In this document: piece by piece, positions 18,003 to 26,927 of the stretch | Numbering within the stretch: position 1 is the first letter of the stretch | Layout of the letters: every line of letters starts with the position of its first letter | Source of the DNA: Pseudonocardiaceae bacterium YIM PH 21723 | Lineage (GTDB): Bacteria > Actinomycetota > Actinomycetes > Mycobacteriales > Pseudonocardiaceae | DNA: 64,000 nucleotides | NCBI GenBank assembly: GCA_003600225.1 | Contig: QZFT01000056.1 | Span: 1-64,000, forward strand | Reading direction: 5' to 3' | Program-made: the position numbers and the translations under genes | Notes under the pieces: model-generated | Told to the model about the DNA's origin: nothing | Database searches by the model: none | The model's input: the letters and a program-made list of their open reading frames with translations, nothing else

Positions 18003-19216
18003 CCGAACAACCTCCGCAGCTCGGCACGGACCGGCTCGGCCGCGCTCTGCAGTTCCCGGCGCGGATCGGCGCCCGCGCGGATGATCCGGGTCAACGCGTC
18101 CCGGTAGCTCACCCGCATCTTGGCGGTCAGCGCCACCGGGAACGCCACCCGGCCGAACCGGTTCACCAGCGAGCTCGCCTCGGCGGCCACCGGATTGGGC
18201 GTGATCTGCTGCCGGGCCGGAATGTGCAGGCCGTAGGAGTTGGTGAAGTCCGCCTGCAGATCGGTCCGGTCCAGCCACAGCCAGCGGACGTAGTCCTTCG
18301 CCTCGGCCAGCACATGGGTCTTCGGGCTGATCATCGAGCCGAAGGCGCCGATCGGCACCGAGGGCTTCGCGGTCAGCGGCGGCCAGGGCAGGATCCCGAA
18401 GTCGTCCCCCAGCGTCTTCCGCAGTTCGGGCACGATCCACAGCCCGCCCCACTGCATGGCGCACAGCCCCTGGGTGATCGCCGCGGGGCTGGACCAGTCG
18501 GTGGGCGCGCCGAGCAACAGGTGACCACGGGCGAACATGTCCCGGATCGCCGCCACCGCGGGCCCCACCTCGGGTTCGGCGAACCCGGGCTGCTTGTGGT
18601 CCTCGCTGACGAAGTCCAGGCCGACCGACCACAGCAGCGGCCCGCCGAGCACATCCGAGCCGGCGTTGTTGCCCAGGAACAGGCCCTTGCGCCGCCCGCC
18701 GGTGAGCCGGCCCGCCGCGTCCACCAGCTCGGGCAGCGTCTCGGGCGGCCGCACACCGGCCTCCTGCAGCATGCTCTTCCGGTAGAACAGGAACTGCGCG
18801 TCGACGGTCTGCGGGACGCCGTAGAGCCGCCCGCCGAACTCGAATCCGGACAGCACCGCCGGAGCGAAGTCGGCGCGATGCGGCTCGATGATGTCGGTCA
18901 GATCGGCCACCTGGCCACTGCGGATCATGTCCACCTGGAGCGTGGCCTCGAAGACGTCCGGGCCGACCCCGGACAGCAGCCCGGAGGCCAGTTTCGAGTC
19001 GTAGTCACCGGGGATCCAGCGCACCGTCACCGGCGTCCGGCGGTAGTCCGCGGCATAGCGCTGAACGGCCTGCTGCACCCCGTCCTCGCCGTAGGCGTGA
19101 TACCACTGGGTAATTCCCGGTGGACGATTCCGGCCGGTGTTGGATCCGCATCCGGCCAGGGCCAGCGCGGCCGCCCCGGCCAGCAGCCCACGCCTGGTCA
19201 GCGGTGATGTACGCAC
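17999..19216 (-). CDS. Extracellular sugar-binding lipoprotein of the ABC transporter
   Basis: 405 residues. The N-terminus combines a twin-arginine-like stretch (TRRGLLAGAAALAL) with the lipobox LAGC, so the mature protein is lipid-anchored at Cys22. The body is a type 1 solute-binding protein: GITQWYHAYGEDGVQQAV, GPDVFEATLQVDMIRSGQ, YGVPQTVDAQFLFYRKSML, MISPKTHVLAEAKDYVRW. The GTG start has GGGGGTCAG just upstream. It is the first gene of the operon; 140 bases separate it from the divergent methyltransferase cluster. The sugar is unknown. Confidence 0.92.
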   Translation of the reverse strand: MRTSPLTRRGLLAGAAALALAGCGSNTGRNRPPGITQWYHAYGEDGVQQAVQRYAADYRRTPVTVRWIPGDYDSKLASGLLSGVGPDVFEATLQVDMIRSGQVADLTDIIEPHRADFAPAVLSGFEFGGRLYGVPQTVDAQFLFYRKSMLQEAGVRPPETLPELVDAAGRLTGGRRKGLFLGNNAGSDVLGGPLLWSVGLDFVSEDHKQPGFAEPEVGPAVAAIRDMFARGHLLLGAPTDWSSPAAITQGLCAMQWGGLWIVPELRKTLGDDFGILPWPPLTAKPSVPIGAFGSMISPKTHVLAEAKDYVRWLWLDRTDLQADFTNSYGLHIPARQQITPNPVAAEASSLVNRFGRVAFPVALTAKMRVSYRDALTRIIRAGADPRRELQSAAEPVRAELRRLFG

Positions 19217-19356
19217 CTGACCCCCTTCACCTGGCCAGTCGGTTGATCGACTCGGTCAAGGTACGGCATCAGGGCCGACACAGAGATGTTCATTGCACCT
19301 CCGAAATCAAGGCATGCGGCGTACGCTATGTGTAACCGATTGTCCGGTGAGGTGGC

Positions 19357-20184
19357 ATGTCCAGAGACTCGGACGAGGGGGACTTCGACCTCAGCCGTCC
19401 CAATCTGGACCGTATGGTCGACTTCTTCCGGGGTGGTGCGCACAACTTCCCCGCCGACCGGCAGGTCGGCAAGATCCACCTATCCAAGATCCCGGACCTG
19501 CGGTACGCGGCGCAGGCGGGCGAGGCCTTCCGGCTGCGGGCGACCGAGTACTTGGTCAAAGAGGCGGGCGTCCGGCAGTTCCTGGTCCTGGCCGGCGGCA
19601 TCCCGACCACACCGATCCACGAGATCGCCCAGCAGTTCGACACGGACTGCCGGCTCGTCTACGTGGAGACCTCCCCGATCACCACCTCGGCGCTGGAGCT
19701 CAAGTACGAGCACACCAAGAACGTGTCCGTCTGTCAGAGCGACCCGTTCGACGCCCCGGCCACGCTGACCCACCCGGTGGTGCGCGAGGGCCTCGACTTC
19801 ACCCGGCCGATCGCGTTGATCTTCGTGCACATCATCTCGTTGATAGAGGACGACCTGGACGCCGCGCGGCTGATCGACCGCTACTGCCTGTCGGTGGCGC
19901 CGGGCAGCTACCTCTCCGCGCTGAGCAACACCTGGGAATACCTCTCACCGGAACAGCTGGCCTTCGGCCACAAGATCATGGAGCGGTCCCCGGTGAAGTT
20001 CGTCTCGCGCACCAGCGAGGAGTTCGCCGCGCTGCTGTCCCCCCTCGAACTGGTGCCACCCGGGGTGACGCTGACCCCGCTGTGGCGGCCACCCGATCCG
20101 CAGGCGGTGATCGACCGGCCACAGCGCGCCGCCTACTACGCCGCCGTCGGAAGAATCACCCCGGCTGATTCGCCCAGCGGATAG
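19357..20184 (+). CDS. DUF574 (SAV2177-like) SAM-dependent methyltransferase, copy 1
   Basis: 275 residues. The family signature is clear: LDRMVDFFRGGAHNFPADR near the N-terminus, VRQFLVLAGGIPTTPIHEIA (SAM-binding loop), RLVYVETSPITTS, then IALIFVHIISLIEDD and PPGVTLTPLWRP at the end. Most members read GSGLPT at the SAM loop and D-D-P at the acidic site; here AGGIPT and ETSP are variants. It is the first of three tandem paralogues that lead into a PAS-GGDEF-EAL gene. The substrate is unknown for the family. Confidence 0.9.
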   Translation: MSRDSDEGDFDLSRPNLDRMVDFFRGGAHNFPADRQVGKIHLSKIPDLRYAAQAGEAFRLRATEYLVKEAGVRQFLVLAGGIPTTPIHEIAQQFDTDCRLVYVETSPITTSALELKYEHTKNVSVCQSDPFDAPATLTHPVVREGLDFTRPIALIFVHIISLIEDDLDAARLIDRYCLSVAPGSYLSALSNTWEYLSPEQLAFGHKIMERSPVKFVSRTSEEFAALLSPLELVPPGVTLTPLWRPPDPQAVIDRPQRAAYYAAVGRITPADSPSG

Positions 20185-20250
20185 AACCCTGCGGAGTCTC
20201 ACTCGTTGCGGTAATAGGGTGCACGCCTGAGACATGGGGAACGAGGTGTG

Positions 20251-21075
20251 ATGGCGATCGAGCCCGCGTGGGATCCGGAGGGCCTGGACATCACCAGGCC
20301 CAGCCAGGCCCGGGTGATCGACTACCTGCTGGGCGGGGCACACAATTTCTCCGCGGACCGGGCGTTCACCCAGGAGCTGCTGCAGATCCTGCCGCAGATG
20401 CGCTTGGTGATCCACAACAGCCGGACCTTCCAGCGGCGCGCGGTGGAGTACCTGCTCGACCGGGGCATCCGCCAGTTCGTGGTGGTCGCCGGGGGCATCC
20501 CGTCGCAGGCGACCGTGTGGGAATGGGTGCACCGGATCGACCGGCTGGCCAAGGTGGCGTACGTGGAGAGCGACGAGGTCAGTGTCGCGCACTCCGAACT
20601 GGCCCTGGAGTCGGTGCGCAACGCGAGCGCGGTGCACGCCAACGTGCGGGACGCGGACTCCGTACTGATCGGACTGCTCGCCGACGGGCTGATCAACCTG
20701 TCCGAGCCGATGGCAGTGATCATGCCCAACCTGCTGCACTACCTAGACGACAAGGCCGATCCCGGCCGGTTGATCGCCACCTATGCCGACCAACTGGTTG
20801 GTGGCAGCTACGTGTCGGCCATCCACGGCACGGTGGATCTACTCGACGAGACCTCCGCCGTGCGCTTCCTGAACCTGTACCGGCGGATCGGCGCGCCGGT
20901 CCACTCCCGGTCCAAAGCCGAGGTCGAGGAGCTCATGTCTTCACTCGATCTAGTGACTCCGGGGGTCGTCCTGCTACCCGAGTGGCGGCCACACAGCCTT
21001 GCTGACGTGGGCCCGAACCCCGAGCTGACGAGCATGTATGCGGCGGTGGGGCGAGTTCGGAGTAGAACGGTCTAG
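20251..21075 (+). CDS. DUF574 (SAV2177-like) SAM-dependent methyltransferase, copy 2
   Basis: 274 residues with the same order of motifs as copy 1: ARVIDYLLGGAHNFSADR, IRQFVVVAGGIPSQATVWEW, KVAYVESDEVSVAHSEL, MAVIMPNLLHYLDD, TPGVVLLPEWRP and the terminal YAAVGR. ATG at 20251 is preferred over GTG at 20248 because ACGAGG stands just before. The SAM-site acidic loop reads ESDEV, different again from its neighbours. The gene ends at an amber stop, about 100 bases before copy 3. Confidence 0.9.
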   Translation: MAIEPAWDPEGLDITRPSQARVIDYLLGGAHNFSADRAFTQELLQILPQMRLVIHNSRTFQRRAVEYLLDRGIRQFVVVAGGIPSQATVWEWVHRIDRLAKVAYVESDEVSVAHSELALESVRNASAVHANVRDADSVLIGLLADGLINLSEPMAVIMPNLLHYLDDKADPGRLIATYADQLVGGSYVSAIHGTVDLLDETSAVRFLNLYRRIGAPVHSRSKAEVEELMSSLDLVTPGVVLLPEWRPHSLADVGPNPELTSMYAAVGRVRSRTV

Positions 21076-21174
21076 TACACTTAGCGTAGTTGAGCGCTCG
21101 CGTTATGGCGCCGACTGTCCCAGGTGCACCAACCAGCTGTGTCGTGCTCGTTCTCAGTGGTCAAGCGGGGTCTC

Positions 21175-22002
21175 ATGGAACGCCACCCGAACCGGGTGCC
21201 GGACAACGCCGAAACCGGTCAGTCTGGGGGCGAACAGCCCAGCACTGGCCGGATGGTCGACTATTTCCTGGGTGGTGGCTACAACTTCGCGCCGGACAGA
21301 CGGCTGGCCAAGCAGGCCATGCAGCACATGCCGGACCTCCCGTTCGTGGTGCACGCGTACCGGTCCTACGTCCGGCGCGCGGTGACCGCGGCGGTCGAGA
21401 TGGGCGTCCGGCAGTTCATCGATCTGGACTCCTCGACACCGACCGTCGGCTCGGTGCACGAGGTGGCGCACAGCCTCGATCCCGACTGCCGGGTCGTCTA
21501 CGTGAACAACGATCTGGTCACCGTGGCCCATTGCACGCTGATCCTGGAGAGCGCTCCGGAAGCGATCGTCGTGAACGCCGACCCGTGCGATCCGGACAGC
21601 GTGCTCGGCGAGCGCACCCTGCGCGAGTTCCTGGACCTGGACCAGCCGGTGGCGCTGATCCTGAACAGCGTGCTCAATCATCTGACCGACGAGGACAAGC
21701 CTGGCGCCCTGCTGCACCGGTACGCCCAGGTGGTTCCCTGGGGCAGCCTGCTGATCGCCGTCCACGGAACGCTGGAGTTCCAGCCCAAGGCCGGCGAGAA
21801 CGTGCTGGCGCTGTACCGCGACACCTCGATTCCCGCGGTCACCCGCAACCGGGACGAGTTCACCGCACTGCTGGCGGACTGGGAACTCCTCGACCCCGGA
21901 GTCGTACTGGTACCGCAATGGCGCCCGGATGTACTGGACAAGCCCATCGAGGATCCGGAACGCTCGGCCTGTTATGCCGCGGTGGGCAGGCGCGGCGCGT
22001 GA
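21175..22002 (+). CDS. DUF574 (SAV2177-like) SAM-dependent methyltransferase, copy 3
   Basis: 275 residues from the ATG at 21175, which follows AAGCGGGG; an ATG at 21124 would add 17 unrelated residues. Motifs: GRMVDYFLGGGYNFAPDR, VRQFIDLDSSTPTVGSVHEV, CRVVYVNNDLVTVAHC (closest of the three to the usual YVDNDPVV), VALILNSVLNHLTDED, DPGVVLVPQWRP, CYAAVGR. It ends 12 bases before the GGDEF-EAL gene and is probably co-transcribed with it. Confidence 0.9.
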   Translation: MERHPNRVPDNAETGQSGGEQPSTGRMVDYFLGGGYNFAPDRRLAKQAMQHMPDLPFVVHAYRSYVRRAVTAAVEMGVRQFIDLDSSTPTVGSVHEVAHSLDPDCRVVYVNNDLVTVAHCTLILESAPEAIVVNADPCDPDSVLGERTLREFLDLDQPVALILNSVLNHLTDEDKPGALLHRYAQVVPWGSLLIAVHGTLEFQPKAGENVLALYRDTSIPAVTRNRDEFTALLADWELLDPGVVLVPQWRPDVLDKPIEDPERSACYAAVGRRGA

Positions 22003-22014
22003 CAGTGGCGGGAG

Positions 22015-24105
22015 GTGACTAGCACGGACACCCCGGACACCCTGCTGGAGTTCGCCCAGCGGTGGACCTCGCTGCTGCACGGCACCAGCTTCACCCCACT
22101 CAGCTACGACGAAACCGTCGAACTGCTCGCCAGACTGACCCGGGAAGCTGCGGTCGCGTTGGGTGACCCGGCATCGTCCCCGCTGATCGGCATCGACATC
22201 GGTGAGGCGCTCGTCGCCGCCCGCTACACCGGGCCGACCACGCTGGAACGCACCCTGGAACTGGTCGGCGACGACCTCCTGGAGGCCGCCGGGCTGCCCG
22301 AGGACCGGGAGCACCGGCGCCGGGTCAACGCGGTGCTGGGCGCGATCGGCGCCGCCTACTCGGAGGCGGTCCGCGAACGCACGTTCACCGAGCAGGAGAC
22401 CAGCAAGCAGGCCATGCTGCTCGCCCGCGCCCAGGCCGAGCAGGCCAGGCGGGCCAGCGAGGCGCGGTTCCGCACCATCTTCTCCGCCTCGGCGACCGGT
22501 ATGGCCATGGTCGACACCGACGGCAAGATCACCGACGCGAACGCCGCGCTGGTGGAGATCCTCGGCTACACCAAGGACGAGCTCGGCCAGCGCCCGTTCC
22601 TGGAACTGCTGCACCCCGGCGACGCCATCGACCTGCGGCTGCCGCTCGACCAGCTGGCGCGCGGCGAACGGCTGCAGCACAAGACGGAGAAGCGGTTCCG
22701 CCGCAAGGACGGCGAGCTCGTCTGGGCACACGTGGTGCTCTCGCTGATCCGCGAGGAACCCGGCACTCCCCCGTACCTGGCGATGATGATCGACGACGTC
22801 AGCGACCGGTACCTGCTGCACGAACGGCTGCGCAGCCAGACGCTGACCGACCCACTGACCCTGCTGCCCAACCGGGCCAAGTTCATCAACCGCCTCGAAA
22901 CCAGCATGTCCCTGGCCGAGCCCGGCACCCGGATCGCGTTGTGCCACCTGGACATCGACGGCTTCAAGGTGATCAACGACGGGCTCGGCCACGACGTCGG
23001 CGACGGGTTGCTGCGCACCCTGGCCATGCGGCTGCGCACCCTGGTCGACGAGCAGGGCATGGTGGCCCGGATCGAGGGCGACGAGTTCGCCGTCCTGATC
23101 GACCGCACCAACAGCGCCGCCCAGGTGATCGCCCTGGTGGAGCAGATGATGGCGGCGATCTCCGAGCCGGTCGCGGTGATGCGCAAGGAGCTCGCGGTCA
23201 CCGCCAGCGTGGGCATCGTGGAGTGCTCCACGCATTCCCGGCAGCCCGCCGACCTGATCCGCGACGCGGACCTCACGCTGAGCTGGGCGAAGGAACAGGG
23301 CAAGGCGCAGTGGGCGTTGTACGACCCCGACCGCAGCGCCGAGGAGCTGCACCGGTTCGTGCTGGCCTCCACCATTCCGATCGCGTTGGACAACGGCGAG
23401 TTCGTGGTCGACTACCGCCCCGTGCGCCGGATGTCCGACGAGGAGATCGTGGCGGTGCAGGCACTGCTGCGCTGGGACCATCCGGAGCTGGGCCTGCTCG
23501 GACCGGAGGCCTTCATCTGCCTGGCCGAGACGGTCGGCTTCGGAGTGAACCTGGGCCGGGTGCTGCTCACCGAGGTCTGCAAGCAGGCCGCGACCTGGCA
23601 CCGGGAACTCGGCGTCTCCGCTCCCCCGGTCGGCGTCACGCTGCCGGACCGGTTCCTGCGCGACCCGGAGTTGATCGCCGAGATCCACCGGGCGTTGACC
23701 ACCAGCGGGCTGCCACCCAGCCAGCTGCTGATCAACGTGGATCACCGGATGCTGTACGAGGACCTCGACTTTCCGCAGGTCCTGCCGGAGATGGGCATCC
23801 GCCTGGTGGCCGACGACCTGGGACCCGGCCGGGCCGACCTCTCCGCCTACTGGCAGCTGAAACTGTTCGGCGTGCGCATCCCGGTTCCGCAGGACACCGG
23901 CGGCCCGCTGTGCCCGCTGGTGGCCAAGACGCTGCGCACCCAGGTGGAGCTGGCGGCCGACATGGGTCTGTTCGTCATCGGGGTCGGCGCGGACAACGCG
24001 CGGCAGCTGGAGATTTCCGCCGAACTGGGCGTCGCCCATGCCGAGGGTCAGTCGTTGGGCGAATGGGGCCTGGCCGAGGAATTGGCCCCGCTGCTCAAGC
24101 CATAA
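22015..24105 (+). CDS. PAS-GGDEF-EAL protein with altered catalytic motifs
   Basis: 696 residues. An N-terminal helical region (1-140) precedes a PAS domain (about 145-265, ARFRTIFSASATGMAMVD, ILGYTKDELGQ). Next is a GGDEF domain (about 280-440) with LTDPLTLLPNRAKF and, at about 354, EGDEF in place of GGDEF. Last is an EAL domain (about 445-690) where the EAL triplet is QAL (VQALLRW), the DDFGTG motif is DDLGPG, and the NVS and KID metal-site motifs are missing. Cyclic-di-GMP breakdown is therefore unlikely; synthesis is doubtful; a receptor or adaptor role is plausible. The GTG start overlaps a GGGAGG sequence, so spacing is unusual. It follows three methyltransferase genes and looks like part of the same signalling unit. 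Confidence 0.9.
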   Translation: MTSTDTPDTLLEFAQRWTSLLHGTSFTPLSYDETVELLARLTREAAVALGDPASSPLIGIDIGEALVAARYTGPTTLERTLELVGDDLLEAAGLPEDREHRRRVNAVLGAIGAAYSEAVRERTFTEQETSKQAMLLARAQAEQARRASEARFRTIFSASATGMAMVDTDGKITDANAALVEILGYTKDELGQRPFLELLHPGDAIDLRLPLDQLARGERLQHKTEKRFRRKDGELVWAHVVLSLIREEPGTPPYLAMMIDDVSDRYLLHERLRSQTLTDPLTLLPNRAKFINRLETSMSLAEPGTRIALCHLDIDGFKVINDGLGHDVGDGLLRTLAMRLRTLVDEQGMVARIEGDEFAVLIDRTNSAAQVIALVEQMMAAISEPVAVMRKELAVTASVGIVECSTHSRQPADLIRDADLTLSWAKEQGKAQWALYDPDRSAEELHRFVLASTIPIALDNGEFVVDYRPVRRMSDEEIVAVQALLRWDHPELGLLGPEAFICLAETVGFGVNLGRVLLTEVCKQAATWHRELGVSAPPVGVTLPDRFLRDPELIAEIHRALTTSGLPPSQLLINVDHRMLYEDLDFPQVLPEMGIRLVADDLGPGRADLSAYWQLKLFGVRIPVPQDTGGPLCPLVAKTLRTQVELAADMGLFVIGVGADNARQLEISAELGVAHAEGQSLGEWGLAEELAPLLKP

Positions 24106-24145
24106 CTCGGTCCATATGTGACCTAAGAGTCCATATGCCGGATGG

Positions 24146-24169
24146 ATACCCCCTACCCCCAGGGGGTAT
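24146..24169. promoter_or_regulatory. CsoR operator upstream of the copper operon
   Basis: A perfect 15-bp dyad TACCCCCAGGGGGTA (24154-24168) follows a further ATACCCCC half-site (24146). TACCCC..GGGGTA dyads are the known binding sites of copper-sensing CsoR proteins. It lies 11 bases before the csoR ATG and overlaps the expected promoter, so CsoR would repress its own operon until Cu(I) binds. Confidence 0.85.
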
Positions 24170-24179
24170 AAAGGGAGAC

Positions 24180-24461
24180 ATGCCCGGCTACTCAGAGACC
24201 AAAGACGCGCACCTGCGCCGCCTGCGTCGCATCGAGGGCCAGGTGCGAGGCATCCACCGCATGATCGAGAACGACGAGTACTGCATCGATCTGCTCACCC
24301 AGATCTCCGCGGCCACCAAGGCCCTGCAGGCCGTCTCCATCTCGCTCATCGACGAACACCTCAAGCACTGTGTCAGTGAGGCCATCGCCGAAGGCGGCGA
24401 CGTGGCCGAGGAGAAGATCCGTGAGGCCAGTGCGGCCATCGCTCGGCTTGTCCGCTCCTGA
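24180..24461 (+). CDS. csoR: Copper-sensing repressor CsoR
   Basis: 93 residues, all-helical. The Cu(I) triad is intact: Cys35 (NDEYCIDLL), His60 and Cys64 (IDEHLKHCVSE). The N-terminal DNA contact HLRRLRRIEGQVRGIHRMIE is typical. AAGGGAG precedes the ATG closely. A CsoR operator lies immediately upstream and copZ starts 19 bases downstream, so this is an autoregulated copper-efflux operon. Confidence 0.95.
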   Translation: MPGYSETKDAHLRRLRRIEGQVRGIHRMIENDEYCIDLLTQISAATKALQAVSISLIDEHLKHCVSEAIAEGGDVAEEKIREASAAIARLVRS

Positions 24462-24480
24462 ACAACCCAAAGGATGGGAA

Positions 24481-24687
24481 ATGATCGAAACCAGCTACCC
24501 CGTGACCGGCATGACCTGTGGGCACTGTGCGGGCGCCGTGCGCGAGGAACTGTCCAAGCTGGACGGTGTGCAGGATGTCGCGGTGGACGTCGCCACCGGC
24601 CAGGTGACCGTGAGCAGCGCGGCGGAGCTGTCCGTTGACCAGGTCAGCGCCGCGATCACCGAGGCCGGCTACCAGCTGGCAGGCTGA
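24481..24687 (+). CDS. copZ: Copper chaperone, heavy-metal-associated domain
   Basis: 68 residues forming one HMA ferredoxin-like fold. The metal loop is GMTCGHC (CxxC), followed by VREELSKLDGVQDVAVDVAT and the closing ITEAGYQLAG. It carries Cu(I) to the ATPase encoded 3 bases downstream. The start follows a CAAAGGATGGGAA leader. Confidence 0.93.
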   Translation: MIETSYPVTGMTCGHCAGAVREELSKLDGVQDVAVDVATGQVTVSSAAELSVDQVSAAITEAGYQLAG

Positions 24688-24690
24688 AAC

Positions 24691-26847
24691 ATGACCACCA
24701 CCGAGCGTCCGCAGCAGATCGACCTCACGGTCACCGGGATGACCTGTGCCTCCTGTTCCGCCAGAGTGGAACGGCGGCTGAACAAGCTGCCCGGAGTGCA
24801 GGCCAGCGTCAACCTGGCGACCAACACCGCGCATGTGGAGTTCCCCGCCGGACTGTCGGCGCAGGATCTGATCGGCGAGGTGCAGGCGGCCGGCTACGGT
24901 GCGGCGCCGGTGGTGGACAACACCCCTCCCCCCGTCACCGATCACGTGCCGCTGTCCACGGTGCTGATCACCGTGGCGCTGACCGTGCCGGTGATGTTGC
25001 TGTCGATGATCCCGGCCCTGCAGTTCCCGGGCTGGCCGTGGCTGGTGCTGGCCATCTCGATCCCGGTCGTCTTCTGGTCGGCGAAGCCGCTGCACAAGGC
25101 GGCCTGGGTGAACGCGACGCATGGCGCCGCGACGATGGACACGCTGGTGTCCATCGGTGTGCTGGCCGCCTTCAGCTGGTCGGTGTTCGCCCTGGTCAAC
25201 GGCGTCTCGGCCCACGGTCACGGCGGCCTGTACTTCGAGGTGGCCACCGTGGTGGTCAGCGCCATCCTGCTGGGCCGGTTCCTGGAGGGCCGGGCCCGGC
25301 GCAAGGCGGGCGCCGCGCTGCGCGCGTTGCTGGAACTGGGCGCGAAGCAGGCCACGGTGCTGCGGGGCGCCAGCGAGGTCACCGTGCCGATCGAGCAGCT
25401 TCAGCTGGGTGACCTGTTCGTGGTCCGCCCCGGCGAGACCGTGGCCACCGACGGCGAGGTGACCGGCGGCGGATCCACCGTGGACGCCAGCATGGTCACC
25501 GGTGAGTCGATGCCCATCGAGGTGGGCAACGGAGACGCCGTGGTCGGTGGCACGCTGAACGTGTCGGGCCGGCTGATCGTGCGGGCCACCGCCGTCGGCG
25601 CGCAGACCCAGCTGGCCCGGATCGCCTCGCTGGTGGAACGGGCGCAGGCGGGCAAGGCCAAGGTGCAGCGGCTGGCCGACCGGGTCTCCGAGATCTTCGT
25701 CCCGATCGTCATGATGCTGTCGCTGATCACCCTGGTGGTCTGGCTCGGCCTCGGCCTGCCCGAGGGCCAGGCGTTCACTGCCGCAGTGGCGGTACTGATC
25801 ATCGCCTGCCCGTGTGCCCTGGGTCTGGCCACTCCGACCGCGCTGCTGGTCGGCACCAGCCGGGCAGCACAACTGGGCATCCTGATCAAGGGCCCGGAGA
25901 CCCTGGAGTCGGCGCGCACCATCGACACGGTCGTGCTGGACAAGACCGGCACGGTGACCACCGGCAAGCTGAGCCTGGTGTCCATGCAGACCGAGGGCAT
26001 GGCCGATCACGTGGCACTGGCCATGGCCGGCGCGGTGGAGCACGCCTCGGAACACCCGGTCGCCAAGGCGATCGCCGCCGCAGCGGGCCCCAGTCCGCGC
26101 CCGGTAACCGGCTTCAAGAACCTGGCCGGCCTCGGTGTCGAGGGCATTGTGGACGGTCAGCGAGTCCTCATCGGACGGCCGTCGCTGCTGCGCCAGCGGG
26201 GCATCGAACTACCGGTTCCGCTGCTGCTCGCGGCGGGCAGGGCCGATGGCCACACGGTGGTCGCCATGGCGGTGGATGGAACGGCCGTCGCGGTGTTCGC
26301 CTGTGGCGACACGGTGAAACCCAGCTCCGCCGCGGCCATCGCCCGGCTGAAGGGCCTCGGCCTGCGTCCGATCCTGCTCACCGGTGACAACACCTCGACC
26401 GCCGAGGCGATCGCCAAGCAGGTCGGCATCGAAGAGGTCATCGCCGAGGTGCTGCCCGACGAGAAGGCCGCGGTCGTGGAGAAGCTCCAGGGCGAGGGCC
26501 GGGTCGTCGCCATGGTCGGCGACGGGGTGAACGACGCCGCCGCACTGGCCACCGCCGACCTGGGCCTGGCCATGGGCACCGGAACGGACGCCGCCATCGA
26601 GGCGGCCGACCTGACCCTGGTGCGCGGCAACCTGCTGACCGCCGCGGACGCGATCCTGCTGTCCCGCAAGACCCTCGCGACGATCAAGGGCAACCTGGTG
26701 TGGGCGTTCGCCTACAACGTCGCCGCCATTCCCCTGGCAGCGCTGGGCGTGCTGAACCCGATGATCGCCGGTGCCACCATGGCCGCCTCCAGCGTCTTCG
26801 TGGTCACCAACTCCCTCCGCCTCCGCTGGTTCACCCCCAAGTCCTGA
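24691..26847 (+). CDS. copA: Copper-translocating P1B-type ATPase
   Basis: 718 residues. One N-terminal HMA domain has GMTCASC (about 14-20). The membrane ion site is CPC in IACPCALGLATP, followed by the phosphorylated Asp in DKTGTVTTGKL, the HP motif in EHASEHPVAKAI, the nucleotide site GDGVNDAAALA, and the last two helices with YNVAAIPLAALGVLNP and MAASSVFVVTNSLRL, matching Cu(I) exporters. It is the last gene of csoR-copZ-copA. A palindrome of the GTTGACGA family follows 10 bases after the stop. Confidence 0.96.
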   Translation: MTTTERPQQIDLTVTGMTCASCSARVERRLNKLPGVQASVNLATNTAHVEFPAGLSAQDLIGEVQAAGYGAAPVVDNTPPPVTDHVPLSTVLITVALTVPVMLLSMIPALQFPGWPWLVLAISIPVVFWSAKPLHKAAWVNATHGAATMDTLVSIGVLAAFSWSVFALVNGVSAHGHGGLYFEVATVVVSAILLGRFLEGRARRKAGAALRALLELGAKQATVLRGASEVTVPIEQLQLGDLFVVRPGETVATDGEVTGGGSTVDASMVTGESMPIEVGNGDAVVGGTLNVSGRLIVRATAVGAQTQLARIASLVERAQAGKAKVQRLADRVSEIFVPIVMMLSLITLVVWLGLGLPEGQAFTAAVAVLIIACPCALGLATPTALLVGTSRAAQLGILIKGPETLESARTIDTVVLDKTGTVTTGKLSLVSMQTEGMADHVALAMAGAVEHASEHPVAKAIAAAAGPSPRPVTGFKNLAGLGVEGIVDGQRVLIGRPSLLRQRGIELPVPLLLAAGRADGHTVVAMAVDGTAVAVFACGDTVKPSSAAAIARLKGLGLRPILLTGDNTSTAEAIAKQVGIEEVIAEVLPDEKAAVVEKLQGEGRVVAMVGDGVNDAAALATADLGLAMGTGTDAAIEAADLTLVRGNLLTAADAILLSRKTLATIKGNLVWAFAYNVAAIPLAALGVLNPMIAGATMAASSVFVVTNSLRLRWFTPKS

Positions 26848-26857
26848 CCCCGAGGCT

Positions 26858-26898
26858 CCGAAGTTGACGATGTTCGCGGCAAGAAACGTCAACTTCGG
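26858..26898. terminator. GTTGACGA-family palindrome, copy 1
   Basis: ccgaagttgacg (26858-26869) pairs perfectly with cgtcaacttcgg (26887-26898). It sits between copA and the following gene on the same strand. It is one of five related palindromes in the window and the shortest of them; only its outer 12 bases pair. Confidence 0.75.
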
Positions 26899-26927
26899 GA
26901 CACCACAGAACCGGCTACGGTGATCGC

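Noticed and set aside
16321-18027. Single 568-residue fused permease
   Set aside because: Only the last 270 residues read as a permease; the first half is an out-of-frame shadow of the MalF-type gene, which has its own start at 18002.
21154-24039. 961-residue minus-strand frame over the methyltransferase and GGDEF-EAL genes
   Set aside because: Gln/His/Val-rich shadow; the plus-strand genes have full sets of family motifs.
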